In this document: positions 35,165 to 47,500 of the stretch, piece after piece
How the letters are laid out: the number at the start of each line of letters is the position of its first letter
Position numbering within the stretch: the stretch's first letter is position 1
From: Plantago elongata
Taxonomy: Eukaryota > Streptophyta > Magnoliopsida > Lamiales > Plantaginaceae
NCBI GenBank assembly: GCA_036897095.1
Contig: JAYMSP010000163.1
Location: 1-64,000, forward strand
Length of the DNA: 64,000 bases
Direction of reading: 5' to 3'
Notes under the pieces: model-generated
The model's input: the letters and a program-made list of their open reading frames with translations, nothing else
Databases searched by the model: none
Told to the model about the DNA's origin: nothing
Made by a program: the position numbers and the translations under genes

Positions 35165-35952
35165 TTATTTTTATAAATAAAAAATTATTTTATTTTAGTG
35201 GGACGTTGAAAATAAATAAATATTTTAATTTCGAAACATATGGAGTAGTGATGAGCTAGCTTATTTGATATGATTATATGTGTTTAACAAAACTAATTAT
35301 TTGTAACTAATAATTTAGTTTATTTTTATAAAAATATTTAGTAAATTGAGTGATTCATTTAGTTTATACATTAGTTAAAAATAAATTAGCTAAATTTTTA
35401 TAAACTTATATACTAGTAGTTTATTATATATAACTTTATAAATTGATTATCTTTTATAGTTATTTATCAAATTAAAATTTAATTTTAAAATAAGATATTC
35501 GAGGTGAGTTTGGGGGTAAATTTTGTATATTCTCTACCACAATCATTCCTAAACCCAAAATTCATTCACCTTCTCCACTTCAAAATCACCCTCTGCCGTC
35601 ATCACGGTGCTCCGGCGTCGATCTCCTGAGCGGCGCCGCCTCCATCTCCGGCGTGCCTTCTCCCTTTTAGCTTCAAGCGTTTCCATATTTTTTGTCCTTT
35701 GCGAATTCTATAACGGAACGATTCAAGAGCGGAATACGATCGCTGAAATTCAGAAAAGCTACCTCTCAACTTGAAAAACAGTACCAATTTAATCTGCATC
35801 TCACATTAAGGTGATTTAAACTGCTTCTGCTAAGTGCGGAGATGATTTCCACAAATGAGAAATTCGATCTCTCTGTTAATCGATTGTTTATGCAATTGTA
35901 TAAAACTTATATACGAGCTCAAATTGGATAGGTTGCAGAGCAGATTGTAAAG
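35165..35952 (+). promoter_or_regulatory. TFB2 promoter and 5' leader
   Basis: AT-rich DNA gives way at about 35500 to GC-richer, CT-rich sequence typical of a plant leader. A plausible leader intron runs from 35811 (CATTAAG|GTGATT) to 35937 (GGTTGCAG), placing the start codon 15 bp into the next exon. No clear TATA box is seen, in keeping with a housekeeping gene. Confidence 0.45.
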
Positions 35953-38900
35953 ATGCCGCAAGTGAGGATAGTTGCGAGGAACTTTATGGACATGGTGTCC
36001 TCACTGCCTGCCATGAAGCTCGACAAGCTTTATGAGAATTCATACATCTGTGAAGCCATTCTCAGGTTTTATACGAGCCAATCACATTTTGTTTCATTTC
36101 ATGATTGTTTACTGAAGTCAGCTTTAGTCTTCAACTGGAAAGCTCATGGGGTCACACGAAGTAGAGTCGGATAGGATATAGAAGTTACGAGCACGACTAG
36201 ATAGTAGTCTGATTGAAATGCTTAATGTGAAGATTGAGTCTTATGGGCAGTTGTATGTTGAGGATTCGAATGGGCTGATTTGGCGTGTGCTGGGACAGTT
36301 GTTTGATTTTTACAGTTGGAACTAGGTGTCTGCAAATAGCAATGTTAAGTGCATAAGCTGAGTTCTAAAGTTATGATTATCTAGGTTTCTGGCATGGAAT
36401 GGAAAAGGTTGAACATTAGGAATAGAAGATTGAGGCAATCCGAAGTGATTATTGAAATTTAATTTACTGGTCTAGTTGTCTAATAGTGTTCAGACTTCAG
36501 AAGTACTTGCTTACGCCTACTTTCGCCATTGTGCATAATGCATGGTCAGTACTCGGTGGTGTTTTTGGTGTTGGTTTTCTGGGGAAGAGTTTTTATCGTG
36601 CATTACGGGTGTCAGTGTGTTTTGCTTATAATAGCTGGTGAAAACCTTTATACAGGTCCTTGTTTTGTTAAGAATTGAAGATGAATAGTGTTCATTGTGC
36701 AAAATCTTTCTTCTTGTTTTATTATATTTCATGATTAGTTAAGTTTATTTATGATTCTCTTTTCTTGAACCATGCCATTGGTACATGTTTACTTTCCTTG
36801 TTGGCAATATTTAATTTCTAGTTTTCAATTTGAAGCTCAGATCATTGCCTCCATTGGCTAAGAAGTACATACTCCAGCTCTTGTACATAGATGGCCCAGT
36901 GGTAGCCACATGGTTGGAGGAGTGGGTTCTTTCTGATGGGATGTCAAAGCACAAAGTGGCTATAGACAGACTGATTCAGTTAAGAGTCCTCAGTGAAACT
37001 CTTGAAAGGTACTCCGCCGTGTTCAATGTTCATTCTTGATAGTGTTTCTGTTTTCCTCTAATTTAGATCACATTGAAATGCTGACGTGATACCCTTCTGT
37101 CCTTTATATCGAATGTACTTGTTCTTTTTTTTTAGGCCGCACCATTCTTCCGGGACTATTATCTCTTTGCTTTTTAGGTTTCACAATATTTCTCCACACC
37201 ATATGTCTTTGATGTGTTCACATTCTTTAGGTTGTTCACCAAATTAAGAAAGGCGGAATGAAATGTTTATATTTTCTCTTTCTTGGTGTTGTGGCAGGAA
37301 GAAGGAAATCACTTACAGATTGAACCCAACATTCCAGCGTAATCTCCAGAATCACATAGTGTTAGGGTGGGTTATTGCACATTATTGTTCTTATTCCTTT
37401 ATTTTGGAATAAATGCAAATGTCATCTTTGGATCTTGCAGTGGAGTTTTACCTAGAGAACCAATGGCTCCAAATGTCACTGCAAGGCTTCCAAGCTCGGA
37501 GGAGTTGGATGCTTATGCTGTTGGGCAATGGGAGGTGTGAATATTATTATGCTCTCATGTATATCTTTGTAATGCACAAAAAATAAAAGTTATCACGAAC
37601 TTGAGCTCACCAATTTTGTATATCCAACTCTGATAAAGGTTCTGCTATGTGCCAAGTGAGGGAAAGATCTCCATGTAGAAAGTTCTTATAATTCGGTCAT
37701 ATTTGATCTCTTAATTTATACCTTTCGAATTGTGGCAAATCAGCTTTTCTTGCTGCACCTTATAAATTCCAGTGAAGTTGAAAGGTCAACAAACATTAGC
37801 CCATCCATGATGAAAGTCTTCCAGCGTGGTCTTCTGAATCAAAAGTATATTCTGTACCCAATACTGTCACTCAATTTATACATTTACGGTATCTTATCTA
37901 ATTAATGGAACTCTGGCTCTCAGAGATGATAGAGAGGCACCAAGGTTGACGGAAAGTGGCTTCCAGTTTCTGGTACGATCATAATTAGCTCTACTTGTAC
38001 ATTTTCTGCTTAAGCTAATACTGCGGAATGCCTGGTTCAGCTGATGGAAACAAATGCACAACTTTGGTATATTGTCAGAGAATACATAACAAACTGTGAG
38101 GTATCATACGTTATGCACCTCTCCCTCCATTTTTTTTTATCTTTGTGATTTGGATGCGAAGCTCTTGTTTTTTGTACCTCGTTGTTTTCTCTTGTTTTAC
38201 TACAATGTATTACTGGGGTGGGGGATTGTGCAATTTTCTGGCTCTGGTATCATTGTCAGATATCTGTAATATAATGATATTTGACAAATACGCATCTTGT
38301 CACCAAGCACTGAAGTGAAGTCCTTATAAACATAAATCTGTTAGAGCTCAAAGTTAGCATAAAGGTATGCCCATTTTAGTTCCCAGAATCTCTCCTTTAG
38401 TGACTGATTTCATGAAAACGGTCATACCTGTATGTGCTGGTTACATGTAAGATCTGTCATCATCTGTCGGCCGATCACCTTACCCGTGGTCAGGAATATG
38501 TCACTTGTCACAAACAGAGATAGTCGGGACATGTTTTCCGACATAAGTATGGATACTTGTAGGTCCTAATGACAGAAGTGCCGGACTTCTCTTTCCAATT
38601 TAAGATATCTTTTTTTCTTTCTTTTCATTCTTTTTTATTAAATATAGTTCTTCATTTATGTAGGAACATGGCTTTGATACAGCTGATCTTATATCGTTCC
38701 TGTTGGAGCTGAGTTTCCATGTTACTGGTCAGGTAAGTCATTGATATTGCCGTTGAAAACATAGGCACACTAGATGAATATTGCATCTAAAAGATAAGGG
38801 GTTAAATGGGAATGCACTTGAGAGTTCTTGACAAAACTCAAAATGGTTAGATTGAAGAGGTGTGCTTCATTTGGCTTGCAAGGCTTGAAAAAAAAAAAAA

Positions 38901-40501
38901 AAACCTGACCTTCTCCATTTACTTATGTAAAATTGTAACTATGTTTGGAGATTAGTAAGAGCATCTTGCTATCCACTACACCTGGATGAATGATTTACTT
39001 TCCTTTGCAGGCATATAACCTGAACACATTGACTGATGTTCAGAGAAATATAGTAAAGGATCTTGCAGATTTGGGATTGGTTAAGCTTCAGAAGGTGGGA
39101 GTTTCGTTTGGATGCTTTTCAGTTGATACTGCGTAGCCTTGTCATGCCATAATCATTCAGTTTCTGCTGTACAGGGAAGGAAAGAGAGCTGGTTCATACT
39201 TACTAAATTTGTTACCAATCTCTCCAGCAGCTTAGCCGACTCGTCAGCGAGAAAAGAGGTAAGTTACTTGACCCCCATTTGGCTCCATTAAAGCGAAGAG
39301 GTGGATGATTGCCTTTCCGGAATGAAGGAAAGTAGCAAAATTTAATAGCAGAGAAACAACAACTAATTGATGACTGTTAAGTGATTGTTTAACAAACTCT
39401 GGCTTAGAGATTAGTTACCAATTCATTATTTTTTGTGTTGGTATTCCTTCCGTCAGGGATTTGTAGTTGTTGAAACAAACTTTCGAGTCTATGCATATTC
39501 AACGTCTAAATTGCACTGTGAGATCTTGCGCCTTTTCTCAAGGTATGTATGTTATTGCATCTACTTTGACATTAGATATGCTAGATATCATCTCTCTCAG
39601 GTGAAGATATTACCACCATATGTTTATGTGTATCATTTTGTCAAAGGCAGAGCCGAGTTTTGTTCCATCTGAACAAAAGAAATTATATACTTGAAATGCA
39701 GGATTGAGTACCAGCTTCCAAACCTCATTGTCGGTGCAATTACCAAAGAGAGCTTAAACAAAGCATTTCAAAATGGAATTACTGCTGACCAGGCAAGATA
39801 TCCTTTTAATTAACCAACTGACTGCATCAATTAATAAATTTGAAGACTCCCTTGTTTGGTTGTAGGAAAAACCACGTGTGTGATTAACAATTTTATGTGT
39901 GGTGATGTATTGTTGCAGATAGTATCCTTTCTACAGCAGAATGCTCATCCTCGAGTTGCCGAAAGGACACCTCCTGTGCCAGAAAATGTTACTGATCAGG
40001 TCCGGCTTCTCATATTTGCAAATATTCCAATTATCTGGACCATATTTGATGTACTGTATTCTTGTTCCGGAAATAATTTCATTCAGTTGTCAAGTTTAGA
40101 GAAATGTATGATGACTCCATTGTCTACATATTTTCGGTTTTTATTATCATAAAACTCTCCAATGATGCCAAAAATCTTCCCACCCTCAAACCTTATTGTC
40201 CCTCCAGATTAGACTGTGGGAATCAGATTTGAACAGGGTGGAAGCAACTCCTGCTCATCATTATGATGCATTTCCTTCAAGGGTAAGCATTTCTGTCTTA
40301 CATTTCTCTTTCCCTATGTTTAGTTTGATGAAGTAATGTTCACTGCCACTCTGAATGCTCCAGGATGTTTTTGATGCCGCTTGTGATTTTGCTCGGGAAT
40401 ATGGTGGTCTTCTTTGGGAAAACTCTAAAACGATGTGCATTGTGGTGAAAGCAGAAATCTTCAATCAGATGAAGGAGTTTCTAAGCAAACAGAAGCAATG
40501 A
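35953..40501 (+). CDS. TFB2: TFIIH core subunit TFB2 (GTF2H4/p52)
   Basis: Fifteen exons keep phase and give 453 residues, close to the 452 of Arabidopsis: 35953-36065, 36841-37008, 37298-37366, 37441-37534, 37744-37844, 37924-37972, 38041-38100, 38664-38732, 39011-39094, 39175-39258, 39457-39542, 39702-39792, 39919-39999, 40208-40282, 40364-40501. TFB2 anchors the XPB helicase in TFIIH, for promoter opening by RNA polymerase II and for nucleotide excision repair. Recognisable blocks include IDGPVVATWLEEWV, GVLPREPMAP, GFVVVETNFRVYAYS and the C-terminal XPB-binding part (RLWESDLNRVEATP). Intron 12 (39793-39918) starts with GC (CAG|GCAAGA); the others use GT. The gene is transcribed toward KEG. 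Confidence 0.95.
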
Positions 40502-41587
40502 TAGACCAGCTACATGTGACCACAGAAATTTTGCCAAGCCTGATGAAAATTTACCTGTCCCTTTGATTTCGTCCTTGTCTGTATTTTTAGACAGCTTACC
40601 CTACATACTATGGTAGTTTTGCTCCAGCGGTCTTTTATAAGAAAAGTGTCTATAGCTGATTTTGTAAATTGCTTAATTGAGTTTATAGATGAAAATTAGA
40701 ATAATTTGCCGGCCAAATTACTGATTTTTTTTTTTTTCCGAAGCCAAGTGAGCTAACTTTGCTTTGATAAAAAAAACTTAAATGCTGATAAATCCGAAAA
40801 TTGCAACTTAAGTCGTAGCTGTTACATCTCAATTATTTTGTGGCTACTTAAATTTTAGTCCTCCAGGTCAAGTAAATTTTGACTAACTGAGCACAGGCAC
40901 TTTACAATAAATAAACAAAAAAAATCGAAACTGAAAAAACACAATCACGGAATTTCAGTCTCAGACAATGGAAGTTCAAAACTGGAAGTCCGTTTCGAAT
41001 TTTCAAGCAAAGCCAGCACAAGCTAGTATAAAACCCGCATGCCACGACCCACAATTATTACTTAAAAACTCAATTAGCACATACATAATAGTAGTTCACT
41101 AATATACAAGACTATCCGATTGTTCACTAATATACAGATTACCCGTCACAAACCCGAAACAGTCCTATTTTTTACACAAATAAAAGAATAAAACAGCTAC
41201 TCAGGAATAACTTCGTCGTATACATATATTCACAAGCTCTAAATAGCTTAATCCTATATATAAAATTCAAGGATTCACTTTGAGGGCGAACCTACCTCAT
41301 GTTCCTCCTGATGCACTCTCATTCCCAATGTTTCTCCGAACTGACCATCTCTAAGTTCTGTTTATCACAGTTGCAGCACATACCAGAAATATATAAATCT
41401 GATACTTAGCCTGTGTTGCCAGATTAATGGTCAATCAAGTAAACATTTGCCATTTTGCCAATTCAATTGTGCATTGATGAAACCGCAAGGTGGTTTTTAA
41501 GTTTTGTAATTCTGCTGGGGTGCATCAGCAAATCGCCCTTGTCTTGATTTTGGTTAAAGGTGTAAAGCAAGTACCTGTTGGGTTGCA
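40502..41587. other. Convergent 3' flanks of TFB2 and KEG
   Basis: The two 3' untranslated regions meet here. A poly-T stretch lies near 40725. No gene is seen. Confidence 0.6.
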
Positions 41588-44500
41588 TCAACTTTCATCA
41601 AGAACCAGGTCAGCTGGATCTCCGATCCAAGGCCTACCTTCACGCCACCTAAATTTGATTCTTAATTTGCCATTTGCATCTACACCAACTATTTCACCTT
41701 TACTTGCATGGGTCTCCATGCCCCATCCCCAACGAGGACTAACCAATCCGTCTTTGATCCTCACCTTGTCTCCCACTGTGAAAGGTCTTACCCTTTCCAC
41801 CTCACACGCTTTACAGAGCCATAGTCTGTCCACAAAACAAAATGCTACCCAAAGATCTTCATCTTCCTTTCGATGCACCACCCCCATACTTGAATGGCTT
41901 ACGTCTCCCCAGTGATATGTAGGATTGGAAACGCTTGGTTTTACCCTGACCCAATCATTGACACATATTTCACGTTCCTCAACAATCTCCACTTCTGCAG
42001 GATCTAGGACCCAAACCTTGGTGCTAGCTGGTGTATATATTCTTAACTTACCATCTATGTCAATTGCAGATACAGTCCCTACACTAGCATGGTTCTGCCC
42101 TGACCATCCAAATCTAGGTTGCTTGACGGAACTCTTAACCCTGATGCGCTGACCAATTACCAATTTATCAACTCTTTCAAGCTCTATCGTATTCCCAGCC
42201 CACAATTCCTGCTCCCCACAAAATGCCACAAAGATGGTACCATTCCATTCATCATTGTTGTAACCAATCCCATGCACCACACCCACACTGCCAGGGTAAA
42301 TAGATTTCCAACTAGCTGCAGTATCTCTCAGCTGGACCCACTCTCCCACCTCGTACAATTGCTCTACTTCCAGATCCGCTGGATCCCCTTTCCATAACCC
42401 CTGCAAACCACTGAATGCAATTCTGACTTCACCACCGGCATTGACATTGGTTATAACACCTCGGGAATCAAGGACAGCTCCTCTCCAGCCCCATCTGGGT
42501 TCAACAAGACCAGTTCGGAACTTAACATGTTGGCCCACTTTTAAGGCAGGGACCTTTTCAACATCGCCGTGATAAGCCATCCATCTTCCCTTGCGAAAAC
42601 AGCATGCCAGGTCTAAATAACCAGATTCCTGTATACAGTGCACCACAGCTAGACTTTCTTTACCTATATTTGACCAATCGTAACTTGTTCTTGCACCCAG
42701 GATTGGTTTTGATCGCACCCAATCACCCACTTCAAAATCGGGAAGCTTTTCTGCATCCCCTGGGGAAACTTTCCAGAAGGAATGTCTTCCGGCAACTTTC
42801 ACCTAAATTACACAAGAGCAAGAAAACACAAGTTGAAAAGTTGATACATAAATTCTCTTGTAGTGATTTTTCTATATATATTTCTCCATTAGGTTGATGC
42901 AAAACAAACTTTTCATAGGAAAAAATAAGATCAAGGCCAATACCCAGACACAACGATGCTTTGTTATGAAAACCTCAAGACCTTAAACTAGTGCAAGATA
43001 AATTAGGCAGGAGCTTACATTTAAAGCACCATCCATATCGATTCTCATAATCTTTCCAACTGTGGCTGGTGTCTCATTTGACCATCCAAGCCGAGGCTGA
43101 GAAACAGATGGCATCACATGAATCCTTTGTCCCAGTTCAAAAGGAGCAACCTTCTCCACATCTGTAACAGAACACGAGAAAAGTTTGCTCCGGAAGCAAA
43201 ATGCGATTCCCATATCACCATCCTCCTCCAAACTGTGGATTATACCTATGCTGTTCCTGTTAATGTCTTCCCAGCCATACTTGGGGGAGGAAACAGAAGC
43301 TTTTACTCTTACCCAATCCCCTACCTGTGTGATATATGTAAGTAGTAAAAACAATTGTCACATGGAGATACTTCTTATCTCAAATAAACCATAGCTTTAA
43401 TAACTTGAATACACAACTTACCTTGAAATTTTCCAATTTTTCCATATCAGATGGATCAGCTTGCCATGGAATAGGCCGATTGGGAATTTCAATGATCAAC
43501 AGACCATCGTTCTCTATCTCACTAATTCTTCCAACGCTGTGGTGTGTTTCGCCACCCCAGGCATATCTAGGCTCGCCAACAGAACGTTTCACACAAACCC
43601 GGTCACCAATCTGAAAAGGGCAGAAAAACACTGGTTTAGACCAAAACAAGATAAAAAGAAACACAAAAGAAATCACAATTCAATCCACGTAAATCAGGGA
43701 AATAAATAAATAAAAGATAACATACCATAAAACCTTCAACATGTTCAACCTCTTCAGGTTCACAATGCCAAGGAGTAGGAAGATAGCTTAGTTCTAACAA
43801 CAAACTGTTATCGGGTCTAACACAGCACACTATGCCAATGCTTCCTGGAGTCACAGATCCCAATCCATGTTTAGCTGTAGTCAGCGTTGGGCGAATACGA
43901 ACCCAGTCTCCAACCTTGAACTCTTCAACTCTTTCCATTTCAGCAGGATCAGCTTTCCATCCCCTAGATGCTCCAGGGAAGCCAACACGCAAGATTCCAT
44001 CATCATCAACACACAGAACAGTCCCAATGCTGTCACGTGACTGGCCTCGCCAGCCAAATCTGCAATTATTGATTAGGACTTGTAAAAAGCATCACTTCCA
44101 AGCAAAAAAACAATAATGTCAAATGTGCATTCATGTCATTTAAAAGGTATTATTTTTGCATAGCTAAAACAAGAAACACAGTGGGGCTACAGCAGCAACA
44201 AATAAAGTGAACCTTCTTTTATGAGGGTTTAGAAACTCCAAACGGTTCAAAGAAGAAAATAACAAATTCAGCTTGAGAAGTTTATGATTTGGGAGCCAAT
44301 AAGTAGTCAATCCATTAGAAAGCAATAGCATACCTTGGCTCTTCTACATCAGATTTGAGTTGAACATGCTGTCCTCTGTCAAGCTGAATCACTTTTATCA
44401 CTTCATTTACCAGTACTCGTGTTGGTTCTTCCACGGAACAAAATGAAACAATGAGATTGTCATTGTCGGGGACACCTTGCACAAAACCAACACTCTTATG

Positions 44501-47500
44501 TGTAGCACCTTTCCACCCATTACATGGTTCCCCAATGCTTCTTCTATATTTCACCCAGTCTCCAATTTGATATCTGCTCATCAGGTACAGGGCTTAGACA
44601 CACATCCACTACTTAAACTTAAAAAGCAAAGACAATGTATAAACATCAGCATCACAAAATTATTGGTTACGCACACTGTAGGAGACAAATGCACTCCCTT
44701 TTCCATCAGTGCCTCTATTAAATCTTCTGAAATCCATTCGCGTGGGAGAGCCTCCAAGAAGTCACTCAATGTCTTACCACTGTAATACATCATCATTTCA
44801 ACTATCATATGTTTTCTTAACAGAAAGAAAGAAACTTTGCACCAACTTATCTTGTTTAGCACAAGGTCTCAAAAACTAAACTCATCCATAACGAGTGCCA
44901 GTACAAGACAGCTAAGATAATCTGCCTTGTAGACTAACCTGTGATTTCTAACATCAACTGCAGCATTTGGGTATCTAAGCATAACATATATCCACTGTAA
45001 GTTTTCACGTATCATCTTTGCTGTGTCAGCTGCTATATGAAAAGCATTGTCACCATCATCGTCCTGAAGATTAAAAAAACTTGAGCATCTTATACGAACG
45101 ACCGGAAAAAAAAAAGCATGAAATTTCACAATGTCTAATCAAGAAAACTAAGTACAATTCAAGCAGGTGCAGCTATAAACTAGACAATAACTCAAACGTG
45201 TCAGTGTATCACTCTACTTGTTCAAGCAACTGTAGCAGGCTTCAATAGAGAGAGCAAGTTCTAAATAATTGGAGAATGTAATCCAACTCGATCTACAAAG
45301 TTGTTCCAAGCACTCCATAGGATATATTTGTATATTTGAGCATTATGAAGTGCTCAATCTGACATTTTATAGTGTTGTTTAGTGACAAAAATAAACGATA
45401 TAACATATTACCTGCATGTTGCAATTGGCTCCAGCAGATAAAAGTAACCCCACACAAGACTTTGCACCTCTGGCCAGCGCCACATGGAGAGGTATAGTAT
45501 TTTGCTCATTCCTGATATTTACATCAACGCCTGCTTCCAGTATAATCTAGAACGTAAAAGTTAGCAAATGTAAGAAAAAACCTCCCAAACCAAATTTAAC
45601 AACTGGTCAAATATCTTCATGGTGCACAATAATCTTACCCTGACTAATTCAACGTCATTGGCCATGGAAGCAGTATGCAGAGCGGTTTGTGAATTTTGGT
45701 TGTCTTGAGCTGCTGGATCTGCTCCGGCAGCTAGCAGTATCTTTACTAATTCTCTACCCTCTTGAAGTTTTCAACAATTCAGAAAGTTCAATAGCAGAAA
45801 AGGCCATGGAGAAGAAGAAGAAGAAATATTCGCAAGTATAATGTTCAATAAAAGTTTAGTGAACGCCTACCAGATTCGTGATCTTTCTTCACAGCAGCTG
45901 CCATGCATAAAGCCGTACCGACACCACTCTGGATATCTATAGCTTCAGCAATTTCTTCTGAGGATGCAAGCTCAACCCATCTTTTGACAACAGCTACATT
46001 CCATGTCATTATACACAAGTGCAGTGGTCTGCTAAAAGAAGAGTCTTAGTGTGTGCCAATCCTTCAGAAAATCCCAGGAAGATGTTCAATTCTTATAAAC
46101 CAAATAATTAGACATCACATCTGGAAAAGGAATTTAATACTATGCTTCACATGCAATAAATCATATTCCCTCCGTCCCTTAGAACTAAACGCATTAGGGT
46201 TGGTGCGTAGTTTTAGGTGAAAAAATAAACGGAATGATAAAACATGAAAGTAATTTTAATGTAAAACTAAGATTGTTTCTACTCTGACAGTTGTTGCGGA
46301 TGAGATCCATTGTCATGCTTTTATCTGCCGCAAGGTCAAACTTTGCATGCAGTGGATACTTTTTGTTTGAGAGCACAAAAGTTCAATCTTATTTGTTAGG
46401 TTTTGTTCTCTTCAACTGAAAACTCATTCAATTCAGTTCCATTCAATTCAATTCCATTCAGTTCAGCTTTGCTTAGTTATATTTTATACTATAATTCAGT
46501 TCAGTTTCATTCAGTTCATAAAAATGCAGTTGAAGAGAACAGAGCCTTACTCCTACTACTTATTTTAAACAATTGACTGCAAATTGGACTTGAGGACTCC
46601 ATGTCTACTCGACTTTATTATATAAACACTTCCTAGCATAAGAATCTTATAATCAATTAGAAATTCAAAGAAAACAACCCATGTGTATATCACCAACACA
46701 ACTATGTAGTTCATTGTTCTTTAAGAAAGGAATGCACGGATTCTTCAGTAATTCATAACTGGAAAAAGACAAGCCGCTATTCCTATTATGCTGAGAGAGT
46801 AGCAATATTCTCCGACAATAGGAACTATATTATTTATTCAAATGCAGGATGCATTTAAACTTACGTCAAGCGTTTGGAATTGAGGATTCCCATAGATTTA
46901 CAGCCTCCATTTTCCATTATGATAATGGCACATTCTGTGTATTTTTTTGCAACAGCTCTGTGAAGAACAGATTCGCCCTCATCATCAACTGCATTTGGAT
47001 CTGCACCCGCCAATAATAGCTCCTATGGTGTTGAAACAAAGTGACGAACAAGTGCTCGTTAGTTTTCTTGAAAAAGGACTAAAAGTGCTGATTTTGAATG
47101 CATAAGGATGCACAGTATTCATTTGTTACTGTAGACTTGGGATGAGGTACTAGAATGGTGCATTGTGATTCTCTTTTGTGTTTAATTCTGTTTTTGACCA
47201 CTTATTATTAAAAATAAAAATACAAACAGAAACCCACTCGCATGCAATCTGGTTGGCCATGGTAGGCACAGACATGAGCAACTGATGGGCCAAGGCCTTC
47301 TCTTAATCTTGATCTCACATTAGCATTGCGTTTAATAAGCGCGCAAACACATTCAGGTGATCCAGCTGCCAGAGCGAAAACAAGAGGAGGATCGCCATCT
47401 TTATCAAGGACATCAACATTTGCCTCCTCATACTCTAAAATAGATTCCACTAGCTCCACACTGCCCCGTCTACATGCCAGGTGGAGAGCAGTTTGGCCAT

